From contig QCXZ01000053.1 in the NCBI GenBank assembly GCA_025024175.1, positions 7,626,001-7,690,000 on the forward strand: a DNA stretch of 64,000 nt, in the 5' to 3' direction. How positions within the stretch are numbered: the stretch's first letter is position 1; every line of letters begins with the position of its first letter. This DNA comes from Rhyzopertha dominica (Eukaryota > Arthropoda > Insecta > Coleoptera > Bostrichidae). Shown piece by piece: positions 22,572-34,340 of the stretch. The notes below the pieces were generated by a model that was not told where the DNA came from, did not search any database, and saw nothing but the letters and a program-made list of their open reading frames with translations. The position numbers were made by a program, and so were the translations under genes.

Positions 22572-23838
22572 CGAGGCATGTTTTTTAAAGTAAGTACCGT
22601 TTTGCAATTCCGCCGCCGCAGCGCTACGGTCGGCGTTCCGCGCATGCGCGCTGGTTACCTACATCTCTTGTCTACGCACTGACGCCATTACAGTTTGATT
22701 CTTCATTGGTATACGTTGTTTACTGAGTGTTTAAGATGCCTCCGGACAATCGTGAGTCCCGCCGATTGTGAAGTACGGGCTGTTATTACGATTTCTTAGT
22801 GCTAAAGGCGTAAACCGATCGATATTCATCGTGGGATCTGTGAAGTTTACGGACAAAACATTATGAGTGATGGAATGGTAAGGAAATGGGTGAGAGCATT
22901 TAAAGCTGGCCGCACAAATGTGCATGATGAAGAACGGAGTGGGCGTCCTTCGGTCGTTAATGAAGATTTGGTGCAGAAAGTGAACGAAAAGGTGAGAGAA
23001 AACAGACGCTTTACAATTTCATCATTGTGCGACTGCTTTCCTCAATATTCTCGTAGTGTTTTGTATCGCATTGTGACCGAGAACTTGAATTACCGGAAAC
23101 TGTGTTCACGTTGGGTTCCGAAAAGGTTGACGGATTTGCACAAAACCCAACGTTTAGGCAGTGCATTGACTTTCCTTGAGCGGTACCACAGATGAAGGTG
23201 AAGATTTTTTTAGACCAAATTGTTACTGGCGACGAAACATGGGTGGCCTACGTCACACCAGAATCGAAACAACAATCCATGGAATGGCGACATTCATCAT
23301 CACCCAAAAAAGTGAAGTTTAAGCAAACAATTTCTGCCCGGAAAATCATGTGCACAGTTTTTTTGGGACAGAAAAGGAGTATTGCTAGTGGAGTTTCTGC
23401 CTCAATCCAGAACAAAAGACGTGGCAAGTTGAGTAAGGGTATCGTTTTGCTGCATGACAATGCCCGTCCACATGTGGCTAATCGGACCAAAGATCTCATC
23501 AAATCTTTTAAATGGGAAACTCTATACAGCCCTGATCTGGCGCCCAGCGACTACCATTTGTTACTGCACTTGAAGAAACACCTGGGTGGTCAGCGTCTTC
23601 AAGACGATAACGAAGTCGAAACTTTTGTGACACAGTGGTTAACAAGTCAGGCGGCAGAATTTTATGAGGAGGGTATTCAAAAACTGGTGCCACGTTATGA
23701 CAAGTGCCTCAATGTTCACGGAAATTATGTAGAAAAGTAGATTAAGGTAAAGGCTTTCATGTAAGATAAAATTATTGCGATATCTTTGCACGTCTTTTTT
23801 TAATTCCAAAACGGTACTTACTTAAAAAACATGCCTCG
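22572..23838 (+). mobile_element. Mariner transposon, 1,267 bp, with TIRs and TA duplication
   Basis: Terminal inverted repeats of about 33 bp start CGAGGCATGTTTTTTAA and contain GTAAGTACCGTTTTG. The left copy has one extra A. They are flanked by TA at 22,570-22,571 and 23,839-23,840. Length and TA target are those of a full-size mariner, and the inner sequence encodes a mariner transposase on the plus strand. Termini this well matched indicate a fairly recent insertion compared with the host LINE. Confidence 0.95.
22735..23740 (+). pseudogene. Mariner transposase, D,D30D variant with frameshifts
   Basis: The helix-turn-helix half (22,863-23,195) includes VRKWVRAFKAGRT and RSGRPS. The catalytic half (23,192-23,740) includes TGDETW (first D at 23,231), LLHDNARPH (second D at 23,456) and YSPDLAPSDYH (third D at 23,549), then the terminal GNYVEK. 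Mariners have 34 residues between the second and third D. Here there are 30, because four codons are missing after WETL. Frameshifts lie at about 22,789, 22,812 and 23,190, and a stop follows the likely ATG at 22,735. The protein is non-functional, though the TIRs remain good substrates for a related enzyme. Confidence 0.93.
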
Positions 23839-24059
23839 TATACAAACTAGGGGGCAGAAATATAAGGGTTGACAAACAAAATAAAATACCTGGGAACCTA
23901 CATAACAGGCAAACTCAACCGCAGAGAAATAGTCAAAGAGAGGACAAAAACCGCGCTTAGGAGTGACAAGAGCTATACTACAATTTGTATAGAAACACAA
24001 CACGGAACGGAGCGTCAAATATTTATACACATCGGTAATCTTGTGGCATAATGTAACGT

Positions 24060-25140
24060 AGTTTAACAAAAATTAGTATTAAAATTTATTACATTCATTA
24101 GCAGATAACCCTGTCAGCTGCTTACACCATTAATTAATATCGGCTGTGGCAAATGCCTTTGATTTTTTAGGGCTTCTGAATTTTGCTTCAAAACTGCAAG
24201 TAGTAATTTAAGGAAACGGGTTATATACTCGTAAATTACGCCAACGCTAAAATATATGTAAATATGTGTAAATATATATGTAGAAAAACAAACTGCAATG
24301 AAGTTTAAAAAAGTATGTTTTTTAAAATCGAAACTGAACATCATAAGAGGAATTACCCAACTGTCCATTGCCTGAATTAATTCAGAAAGCATTTTCTTAA
24401 TAAACAACCGCCACGTAAATTGCTATTGAATTATTTGCCTTCTTTATTAAACCGATTGCGGGTTATAAAAACTCCATTCGTGGACCACACATTAACGCGG
24501 ATGTGCTGCCGCCATCATGAAACACCTCTGTAATGGCCGGCCATTAGCCTGTCGACATTAAAATACATAATTCGGTTTTATAACGTGGAATTTAGAAGAT
24601 CCAACGAGGGGTGTTAAAATTGAATTTAATAACTCGGGAGTTACGCGCTTTACGATGCGTCTCGTCTTTGAACTCGTCCAAGGGATTCATTGTTGGGGAG
24701 CGCGTAATGACAGTTGTAAATAAGGAATCAATTTTGCGGTTGCGAAACGATTGTAGTGCAGCTTGTTCTGACAGTAATGTGCACGCATGCTGCATGGTGA
24801 GGTATTTTACTTATAGCTTTTGTTCGCAGTGTTTATAAATATCGCTCAAAAACTAAATGCGTATGTACTTGTTTAGAAAGACTCTCATCTACAGCTTAAA
24901 GATATGAATAATTGAAGGAAGCTTTTTATAATTATATGCCTAGTCAGGACTAAAACGTAACGATCTCTAAGTTTTTTAACAAAGAGAAACCGGCCTTTCG
25001 TGTTTAAGTTGCCTGACTGAAAAAATTAGTTAAAGTAGAACGTAGAAACGTAATTAAATTGTTTGCTAAAAAAAGAAACTGACCCAAGGATATTCCCCAA
25101 AGGATAATTAATATAGTATAAGTGGATAATGCACCGCCTT
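24060..25140. other. No gene recognised
   Basis: Includes a non-repetitive, less AT-rich stretch at 24,470-24,800 that carries no TE motif and could be host sequence. Opposite-strand ORFs at 24,592-24,838 have no recognisable domain. Confidence 0.45.
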
Positions 25141-25149
25141 ATTTTATAA

Positions 25150-25800
25150 TAAAACTTTGGTTCAAAACAATTTGGAGAAGGTAGGGTATCAATTCAGGGA
25201 CGACCCAAGATGTGGAAGGTTTGTAGAAGCAAGAACCAACGAAAACAAAACAATTTTGGGTCAAAGAATAACAGTTTCAATCATTGTTGATGAAGCACCG
25301 ATGTCTGAAGCTACATAAATGAATAAGGCCTCAGCACGTTGACATGCTTACTCCCATGCTTTTTTTCGAAATAAAACGTTAGTGTGCCACTGGCATCCAT
25401 CGACAAAACAAGAATGCATGAAGTGGGCTCCACAAGACATATCTTCACCTTCCACCGCAGAAGAATGCAAAGAAAGGAGAATTCATCTGGAAAGCCGATG
25501 GAGACGATGTATTGGAATGTACAAGGAATCTTATTGATTGAATACACAAAAAAAGTTCTACAATAACAAGAAAGGTTTAAAGAAACAATCAAAAAACTGT
25601 AAACTGCCATACAACATAAAAGGTACCACAACTGCAATCAAAAGTCCACAAAGTTAGCTAAGTCCGAGAAATAATCGACGAAAACGGTTTTGTAAAAATG
25701 GAACATCTACCCTACAGCCGAGATTTCCTGGGGATAAACACCTGCAGGAAACGGTGGAGGAGCTTTTTAAGGATTTACCAAAGGATGTGTTATCGTAAAT
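25150..25800 (+). pseudogene. Old mariner transposase relic
   Basis: The best block is METMYWNVQGILLIEYTKK at 25,498-25,554, matching the region of mariner proteins between the first and second catalytic aspartates ('VFWD--GILLIDYL'). It is followed by TITR, a scrambled helical segment, LPYSRDF at about 25,710 (for YSPDL) and ETVEELFKDLP near 25,750, with the HDN motif lost. Many stops, frameshifts and a probable deletion after the third motif make it much older than the mariner at 22,572. Confidence 0.65.
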
Positions 25801-26023
25801 GGATCATATACGTTGAAAAATAAAATATTACTTTCCTCCCAACCCTTTTCCTTCAAGCTGTGTGGATAATATAAAAATATCTCCTCGTATTTGATGACAA
25901 TCAATAATGGCTTAGCAGGTATTGCGATTATCAAGCGCTACGATCCGTAACAAAAACAGGCACAGCGCAGAGCATTCTTTTTAAGTTAACGATATCACTA
26001 TCTTTTGAAACTCAAACTTAGAT

Positions 26024-27302
26024 AATTGGGTATTTACCATGTATTTATATTTTATTAAATTGCATATTAATAGGTAGCATCTAATCCATAAAACAGCTGT
26101 GACAGCTTATAAATTCGAAAAAATGGATCGTAAGGTGTATTCTTTATATTAAAAATGTGAATATTTAAAGGGACCGCCAAAACGCGAACATATTTGCCGT
26201 GACGTCAGGTATCTTGTAAATGGCCGCTTGTTTACATCTGGGGTCAGCGTGTCAGGCGTCAGCCTCAGCTCGTCAATTTATCAGTTTGTTGTTTGCGTTC
26301 ATTTCGTGACAAGCGAATTAAAATACTCCAAGAAAAAGTGAAATACTTATGAGTTATGACTTCTGAAGCCATGTTCATTGATATGGAATTTGTGTACAGC
26401 GACGAGCAGGTTCAACGCGGCGGAGATGAGGAACGTAAAAGCAACGNCATAAGTGAACTTTTTATCAAATTAACGTAGCAGTGATAATTTGATCACAGAG
26501 GGTTGTTGGAAACATACTATTTGTAAACATAAAAATGTACCCTAAACTTAACATTTGTTTTAGAGGTCAGAATAAATATAAATTGCCATTTATTTTCGGG
26601 GCTCTTGCGGCTCGTTGCCGGTCTGGCTAACAGTCGAATATATGGGGAACAACGTCGTTCTTTATTATAACATTTCCCTGTATCAACTTAAAACGCATAT
26701 ATTTTTTATATCCTCTTCAAGCTATAACAAAATGGAATATGAATGGTAAACACTTATAACCCCAAAAAGAATAATAAAACTTGCAGTAAGAATTAAGATG
26801 ACCTGTACAGCAGAAAAACAACTTTTCGATTTCGGCATATCACGTTTAGGGGCCTTAAACACTTTTTCATACGTTGATAATCTCGAGGAACGGTTACATT
26901 TTGTTAACTGTACTGACTGAAGTACTTTTATAACCATGTACAAAACAACACTTGTTTTGTTTTCTATACATAATAGATGCTTGTAAAACTACACAAATCA
27001 CTTTTTAGTGCGACCTCTTACACCATCCTTTGAATAAACACCACACAAAAGCTTTTCCAATACAAGACTGATACTACACCATTAAACAGCATGCTCCTTG
27101 GCAATGTTTACATGACACTTGACGTAACGAGTTGAATAACCTTGGATAGAAGCGTTTTGGCGGTGACTCCTAAGATTCAAATTTCAGACATGAAATTCTC
27201 TACCTACAAATATTTATTTGTTTTTTCTTAACATGGCGTACGATATATATGCACTTCAAGTTTCATTTACGTAATTTTCAAAAAAAGTGATAATACCCAA
27301 TT
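26024..27302. mobile_element. Candidate inverted-repeat element, 1.28 kb
   Basis: An 11-bp perfect terminal inverted repeat AATTGGGTATT occurs at 26,024-26,034 and 27,292-27,302. A second inverted pair sits inside: ACCGCCAAAACGC (about 26,173) and its complement (about 27,155), each followed by an ACGTCA block and a TTGTAAA or ATGTAAA block. The pairing is discontinuous. A short plus frame from 26,357 (MTSEAMFIDMEFVYSDEQ) ends before an N at 26,447 and is not assignable. No transposase was recognised. Confidence 0.5.
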
Positions 27303-28764
27303 GTTAATCCAAAATAGACATCCATATTAACAAGTTAGTAACATTGAGTTAACAGATTTACTGGGTTAATGGAAGCATTCGCTAGAAGTAGAAATTATTA
27401 CCATGAATGAAGTACAAAGTTTTAAAAGTTTAACAAAACAATTCGAACTGTGCTGTCGCTACAACAAACTTCATTTAATCAGCTAGGAAGATATATGAAT
27501 GATTCATAGGATGTTAGACCAATACTCTATATTACATTGTAACAAATAATTCAAAGTGGTAGAATCAAACAAAGAAATATTTTATCACAGCAGTTTTAGT
27601 TTAACATCGTTTNATATTTCAACAAATCTGCTATCCATATGGTATGTAGTAAATAATCATAAACTGTTCAATCAATGTTATATTGGTTACATTAAGCGTT
27701 AATTTTTTAGTGTATATTCAGTTTTGTAATCATTGTTTATAATAATATTTAAAAAATCTTAGTATTGCGATCATTTTTGTGTATTGTCAACCACTGTTGC
27801 CGTATTTTAACCGCTGCCTGGTTTAGGTCAAACGTAATATAATTCGGAATATTCAAGTGAGGCACGTTTCCTCAAACCCTAAAAAAGAGGAAAAAACAAA
27901 TGCGTCCACTCCAAAGTTTGTCATCGTTTACGTTAATATTCTATACTTTTTCATTAGACTTTTTCAATGTGCTCAAACGCTATCGAGCAAAAGGAAATGT
28001 ATGTCTCTGTACTTACAGGTGGTTTATTATATGAAAACATAAATTCGATCCAAATGCATTCTCCACAACACATCATTTAAATGAGATCCATCTTACTGAA
28101 ATTTTGCGATTTTATTTCAAGTTGGTCACAAGGAAGCGATATTTCTCGATGATGTCATTTAGACTGATGAAACCAAATACAAAAACGGTATTTTCAGTCA
28201 ATACTATCCTCATTACTAAAGTGATTAAAATTTACATGTATTTCGAGAGCAAAATTTTCAAGAATATTGACAGTTTAATGTTTACTATGCAATAAGGAAT
28301 GATAGTATCCTGACAAGTTAGTCAATGTTCAATTGCTCCTGGTGCAACTATTTTCATTAACTTATAGGTGTAGGGTATCTGAACATCTTGAACAATTTAA
28401 AAAAAATTGCTTACGCAATTTATAGTTGACTGGTCGTAAATAATCATTTGTCAGAAAAAGTAATTTCATAATTATAATATATTGTAATTATTCAAACTCT
28501 AAAGGGTGTGAAAGAGTGTTTAATTTGAAAATGAGCTCGGAAAGTGAAGATGGGTATTTACTAGAAGTATTGGAAGCGGCACAAAGTTCTGTTTTCACAA
28601 ATAATCCCCAAAAAATCGTCGAGACAGTAACATTTGTTTTATGTTCTATACCGAAAAATACTTTGGCATTCTAGAACAAAAGTATTTCGCAGCTATGTGA
28701 CAAAAAAGGTTCCCTTTGTCAACTGAAAATTTAACGAAAATGTCGGCACTCATATAATAAACAA

Positions 28765-28865
28765 ATTTTGCAAGATCTGTTTTATGACCAACGGATAGCC
28801 AACAATAGACCTTTTCTTTGGCCACTCCGGTCCCCAGATTTATTATTAGTGCTCTCTTTTTAATA
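28765..28865 (+). pseudogene. Mariner/Tc1-type transposase C-terminal scrap
   Basis: QDLFYDQRIANNRPFLWP followed by LRSPDLL matches the 'IGR-GP-WP-RSPDL-PLDFFLWG' block around the third catalytic residue of insect mariner-type transposases. The DFFLWG part is disrupted. Flanking 27,303-28,764 shows no other recognisable part, apart from a short Met-initiated frame at 28,535 (MSSESEDGYLLEVLEA) of unknown origin. Confidence 0.5.
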
Positions 28866-28869
28866 TTAG

Positions 28870-31000
28870 GGGTTTAACACTTCATTAATCACTATGGGAG
28901 AGAAGACTATGCAGCGGATAAGGTATAAGTCTCAAAATTTAAACTTGAATCGATGATGCGAACGTTCATGATAAAATGTTAAAATTGCTAGTTTCAGATT
29001 TTTTCCAAACTTTAACAAATTCAGCGGTTTTAGGGGAATAAAAATTTTATTTGGGGCGCTCTGTATATCAACGAGTACTTGAATAAGTAGTCCCGTCAAA
29101 GATACTTTTCTTTGACTTCCGAGACAGATACAAACTTTGTACCCCGTAACTTCAACTCCAACAATTAAACTAATCACGCAGCATAGTGTTGGCCAAACGG
29201 ACTTTGATGGCCACTTAATTTTTTATAACAAATGTTATTACTTAAACCAAGAAAGCGATAATAACCACAAATGCGAAACAAAACAGCATTCTTAAAATAA
29301 CTGCTCGACGTACTGTCACTTGAGTCAACATACCTTTGGCATCTTATATGTCACATGCCTTTTACAGCTACATGGCGACGAGCAACGTTGTTGCATCATT
29401 TAGTTCATCAATGATTTTCACGATAAATGCCCATACTAGGATACCACCACTTTTATTAAACAGTTCAATACATTCAGTGGAACACAGCAATATTGCTTGC
29501 CACAAACTGATTTACGAACACCTAAAACATCTTGCTGTTATGATATTTTGTCTGATCTTCAGTATTAGTTCATTGTTATTAACATTTAGATCTTGTGGGT
29601 TTCCATTACAAAATAAACGGCATGAAATTCTATTATTATATTGTTCTATTAGCCAAGATAAAGGAGATTGGCACTTTCTACTCGCACACAGTGTTACGCA
29701 ATCCACAAACTCCGTAGATAATTAAATTAGTAGACAAATTACGACTATTGTCATTTGCATTATCCTCTCAATTCAAAACAAATACTTTTAGCTTAAGCAA
29801 ATCAATTCGAAACGCCATCATTATAATTACTTCAATAAATATGGACGTATCATGCATGAAATGCACCGCAAACACGTCCGTTTAACTGGCAAAGATGATG
29901 TCATTGGCCATCTGGGTCTAGAGGTATCTAGGCCAGTTGAGTGTGGTGGGTGAACAGTTGCTCTACAATCAGTAATAGGCGAATAGATCGTTATCTCGAC
30001 ATGGCCTGAACAGAACAATTACTTCCATTTCGCTGCAGCAGCCTGCTAGACGAGTTGCGAAACGAAAAAAGTTCGAAAAACAACGATCTCCGGCAATGCG
30101 GAATCGATGGAACAAGGTTGAGTAACAGTGCCGGCTAATAAAATTAACAGGAGCGAAATTATAGGTTCGTTTTGTTTGAATACATATAAATCAGCGTTCT
30201 AGTAACAGTAACAATTAAAATAGAACGGACATGCGTTTCTGTTCAGCTAATATTTGCCGAAAGGGTTCAACTTAAATGATAACTTCTCTCTTGGCCATTC
30301 TGTGTTTGTTGTGGATTTGTAGAGAACACAAAGCTTCATTTTTTGATATCCCCTCGAAGGAGCTCTGCTTTTTGTCCTTGAAGAAGTGATAAATGAAATA
30401 AATTATTGGTAGGTTATATTGTAAAAATATCTTGTCATATACAACAAATTTCAAACCTGTGCAAATAATTGTTTTGGTTTTGGTATTAAAAAGCAATTCC
30501 AATGTGTTAAGAACAATAATCAGGTACAAAACCGCAATATATGTGGCTAGGCAGCCCATTTGCGACAAGTTGCTCAATCTGCACCCTCAATGAAACACCA
30601 GTTTAGTGCTCTTTCCAGCCTTATGCTTGCTATTAGCCTGTTTGTCTCCGTGTCAGTTCTCGTTTCCGAGATATGGGCGCAAGTTGCATTTTTTTTTAAA
30701 TGGCAAGGGAGGTTAAAAAGCACATCACTGAAAAGGATATTTTTTCCTGATTTCAAAAATGTATCACACTTGTACTATTTATTGCTTCCAAGTAGAGAAA
30801 AGTGTAAAAACAAACTTGGGTCTTGCAAAAAAAACTTCAGGATAAAAACCATATTCGTTATCGTTAAGTAAGAACAAAAACTCCAGGTGTCTCCATTTTC
30901 CTCATAACTGGTGATTATTTTCTTTCGCTTTTTCATTTGCAATCGCAATCTGAGGCATGATCACATGATCGCATCGAAATTTTGATGATGATTGTTAATG
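28870..31000. other. No gene recognised
   Basis: Overlapping ORFs on both strands at 29,336-29,725 and 29,512-29,706 have no domain I can name. The minus-strand frame looks more protein-like but is interrupted downstream at about 29,512. Confidence 0.4.
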
Positions 31001-31233
31001 GAGATAGGAGGCGAAGTTATTCGGAAGTAGTTGCACTCTACAATGCAAAATTCATGAAGATCGTGAACCAATTGCCAGGTCACCAGTTATTAAAACATTG
31101 CAAAACGTTTTGACGAAACCGACGGTGTTAAAAAGCGTCAAAAAACAGGACGTCCAAAGGTTGCTACGAGTGAGGAAAGTAGCTTGAATGTCCTTTTAGG
31201 TCCCAAGTGTTCCATACAACAGCGTGCTCTTAC

Positions 31234-31255
31234 TCACCATCTTAGCAGAAGATCT
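31234..31255. repeat. LINE target-site duplication, left copy (22 bp)
   Basis: TCACCATCTTAGCAGAAGAT plus CT matches 34,383-34,404 with one mismatch. It brackets the RTE LINE exactly. Confidence 0.9.
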
Positions 31256-31689
31256 AATTAATTGATTGATTGAACCAGCGTAAGGTCAGCATTTCTGCCA
31301 CTCCCGGATATACCGCCGGGCCGGCCGTCTACGCTGGGTTGAAGGGGTACATGCTGATTGCTAGTAGTGCGACTGCCTAGCGCATGTTAAGGACATATAG
31401 GGATTGGAGCGGGAAGGTTATATAGGTACATTCAATTTATTTGAATGTTTTCTTGGTGTTGCTGGCATCATTGGTCCATTTCAGAGTCACTGGTTTCTGG
31501 TATGTCGTATAACCTGAGGGATTCTTCGTTAATTGATTTCTTGTCTTTTGCCATTTCTAACCATTGTTCTTCATTCTTCCCTGATTTCTCAATTATTTTT
31601 CTATAGTTGTTTTTCATGTATACCACGGTCTAACTTTTTTTAGTTTATCTCCGCTTAGCCCCCAGGCCTTTCTTAATATGTGGTCTACT

Positions 31690-33563
31690 TCTCTCCTTTG
31701 GATGTGTCCCAGTATTTCATTACGTATGTCTCTATTCTCTTTATGATCGTTCTGCCATGTAGGAGTTCTGTTGTTGATTTTTCCGCGTTCTCATTTATTG
31801 CCTTAGCTGGAAGTTGTACAATACCTTTTTCTGCCTTTCTCAAGCTTTTCCTATTTGCCTTTGTTGTTGCGGCATTTTTTACTCCATACGTCATGACTGT
31901 CATAATGATTGATGTATATAGAATCTTTATCAATTTCCAGTGTGGTTTATGTTTCTCTATAAATGGTAATATCGCCCTGGTTACTCTATGTGCAGTTTTG
32001 ATTCTTTCTCTAACCGTCTCTCTGCAGCTAAGATGGCTGGTTATGTACGTACCTAGGATATTTCAATTTGTTTGTTGTTCTCAAAATCCGGTTGCCTATC
32101 TTGTATTTTGTGCCCGTTTCTAGGATTGTTCTGCTGGAAGGATCTCTTATCATGATGTTGCTTTTCGTGTAGTTTATTGTTAGTCCATTTTTGTGGAGTT
32201 CGTGTTCTGCATTTTCTAAGCATTCTGCCAAGTCATTTTCGTTCTCCGCGATTATTATCAGGTCAAGGTCAAGGACTATAGGTTGTGCTATTTCATTCTC
32301 CTGCTTGTTAAGGTTTTCCATGTTAGTTACGGTTTTTTGGAGAGCTTCATCTAGTACTATTGTGAAAATACGGGGGATATTGGACATCCCTGTTTCACGC
32401 CTCTGTTTTCTATTTCGTTGGTGTTGTTTGTCCGAACCACTGCAATGTAGTATTTTCGTGTAGGCAAGCTTTATTCTGCTGATTAAGNAGTGAGGGACCT
32501 GTGGGAATCTGCAGCTCAAAATACATCTGTGTGTCGATTTTGAGCTAAAATTAGTTTCCAACGAAAAATCACAAAACATCAAACCATGGACCTTAACATT
32601 TTTGCACCTCCGATTTGTATAATTTCAGGCATATTTACTAATCTGGACCTCCTGAATTTCGGAATGGTATCCGTTTGTCGCTAGCTACAACGGTTCGATC
32701 TAAAAGCGGAGTAAATTAGGCCGCCTGACGTCCTAGCTCATTTCTGATCAAATTTTTTGAATCTGCAGCTCAAAATACATCTGTTTGTCGATTTTGAGCT
32801 AAAATTAGTTTTCACCGAAAAATCACAAAACATCAAAGGCTAACCCCTTTGTTCTTAGGTCCCTTAGGATTTGTGGCACTACGTCATGGTTCATCGTATC
32901 AAAAGCTTTCTGTAGATCTATGGCCATCAGCAGTATTCTAGTGCCTTCCCTCCATTTCTCCTCTAGTGTTCTTCTCACTGTAAACATTGTAGTTCATCAG
33001 TTGATCTGTTTTTTGCAAAGGCTGCTTGGTACTTCTGGTATGTATTTTTCCATCTCTCCTAGTAAGAACTGGGCATAATACTTGTATCAAACACTACCTA
33101 GGGTTATTCTTCGGTAGTCTTCCGTGTTTTGCGGCGTTTTAATTTTGGGGATCGGAACTTGCACTGTAGTATTCCACTCATCTGGTATTGTGTTGGTTAA
33201 CCACGCTGCCTCTAATGTTTTTTGTACCTTTTTTAGATTTATTGGTCCGTATTCTATCAATTCGTTGTGGATCTTGTCTAGGCCTGATGCTTTATTACAC
33301 TTTATGTTATGAATTATTTTTATCGTCCTTTCTTCAGAGGGTGGTTCTCCAATGGGCCAGTAGTCATTTTCTGCAATTAGATTTACTTTAGGTGCCATGT
33401 TTTCCTCTTCTAGCTTCTTCAGCCAATGCGCCATAGGTATATATTTTCGGGAGTTGGCGGTATTATTTCTTCTGTATTTCTTTAGATATTTGAAGGTAAA
33501 GTTAAGGCGTTCGCTAGTAGGTATTTCAGTGATTTTTTGGAAATTCTTGGCATTTCTGTTCAT
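31690..33563 (-). pseudogene. RTE LINE reverse transcriptase and C-terminus
   Basis: Minus strand. 33,563-33,087 has KCNKASGLDKIHNELI and EWNTTVQVPIPKIKTPQN (RT motifs 0-2, near-intact). The palm block LLMAIDLQKAFDTMNHD lies at about 32,930-32,880. After the repeat insert come NIPRIFTIVLDEAL and LDLDLIIIAENENDL (about 32,380-32,250). In that catalytic box the expected YADD reads LDLD, so an essential residue is gone. The TNKLKY block and a thumb region follow, with MTVMTYGVKNAATTK at about 31,880. N at 32,488 and several stops. Confidence 0.88.
32488..32840. repeat. Insert with 79-bp direct repeats inside the RTE RT domain
   Basis: GAATCTGCAGCTCAAAATAC and the following about 60 bp occur at 32,505-32,583 and again at 32,759-32,837, a period of 254 bp, with few mismatches. 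The insert interrupts the RT frame between the palm block and the IVLD block. It looks like 1.3 units of a tandem repeat, or an element with 79-bp terminal direct repeats. No coding potential. Confidence 0.75.
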
Positions 33564-33605
33564 GTGCTGTATTTCTCTTTTTTAGTCTAGCCTGTATTAT
33601 GTCTT

Positions 33606-34340
33606 CTAAACTGTATTTTTTTTTGCTTCTCTGTTTGCTTTTATCATTCTTTCCAGTACATCATTGGCCGCTTTCCTATTCGGTGATAGGCGTGATCTTT
33701 CTCGGCGGAGTGTTAAGTTAGCTGCTTCCTTGGTGTTCTTTGTTATTTCCGTCCATGAACTGTACCCAGTCCTGTTTTTGTTGTTTTTCTTCAGGTGAAT
33801 GTTCTTGAGACTTGTGAGTAGTATCTTGTGGTCTGTGCGTATATTTTCTACCCACTTGGCACATACGTTTTTGTGTTTATCGATCTGACCACTAGCATAT
33901 GATCTATTTGTGACGTGCTTTTGCCGTTGCTCCAGGTTTGAAGGCATGATTTGTTTCTGCTTGAGGTGTTCTTTATGGTGAGATTAAATAGGTGTGCAAT
34001 GTTCTTAAGCTGGTTTCCGTTTTCATTTGCCCACGAGTGGTATGTGTTTGGTCCTAGTTTGTCTTCATTTGTTGGATCTTGGTTTCCGAGATGTGCACAA
34101 AAATCTCCCATTAGTACAATTTTTGCTTTAGATTGTCGTTTTCTTATTTCTTGAATTATTTGCCTAAATACTGCGCTCGCTCTTCTGTCGGTTGGAATGT
34201 GAACGCCTACTATGCTGACTTTCAATCAGCGTTTCAGCTATCACTACATTTTCGCTAATCGGCGTTGCTAAAATGTTTCGATCGTCTCTTTTTACTAATA
34301 ATGCAACGCCTCTGTACTGTACAAACCTGTGTATACTATA
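33606..34340 (-). pseudogene. RTE LINE endonuclease domain and linker
   Basis: Minus strand. It begins at about 34,310 with RGVALLVKRDDRN, then continues in the frame opening at 34,225 with VSIVGVHIPTDRRA, VLMGDFCAHLGN (the GDFNA-type motif; N is changed to C) and SQIDHMLV (the QIDH/Y block). A frame change near 33,900 leads into the linker (33,947-33,606), rich in Lys, Arg and Glu. This part is typical of RTE proteins that automatic annotation often names 'craniofacial development protein 2-like'. The N-terminal third, with the first catalytic residues, is absent. Confidence 0.85.

Larger units (their letters stand above)
22050..24050 (+). mobile_element. RTE-type LINE fragment, split by a mariner
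   Basis: The left part (22,050-22,569) gives CVMSINLKKSFNTISHQS, then VKQGFAISPRIFTIVLD, then TYADDLVVI (catalytic YADD at about 22,396-22,407). The right part (23,841-24,050) continues with TNKIKYLGTYITGKLNR. The same blocks (SPRIFTIVLD-like, YLGTYI-like) occur in the LINE at 31,256-34,382, so both belong to one family. The two halves are contiguous across the TA at the mariner insertion point. Stops in both parts show that the LINE was already decaying. Confidence 0.8.

Noticed and set aside
29336..29725. A 129-codon plus-strand ORF and an overlapping 64-codon minus-strand ORF
   Set aside because: Neither shows a recognisable domain. The minus frame looks somewhat protein-like (receptor-like hydrophobic blocks were considered), but it breaks at 29,512 and lacks convincing splice sites.
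31680..33585. Several plus-strand ORFs of 62-147 codons
   Set aside because: They are antisense shadows of the minus-strand RTE LINE, whose RT and endonuclease motifs are clear.
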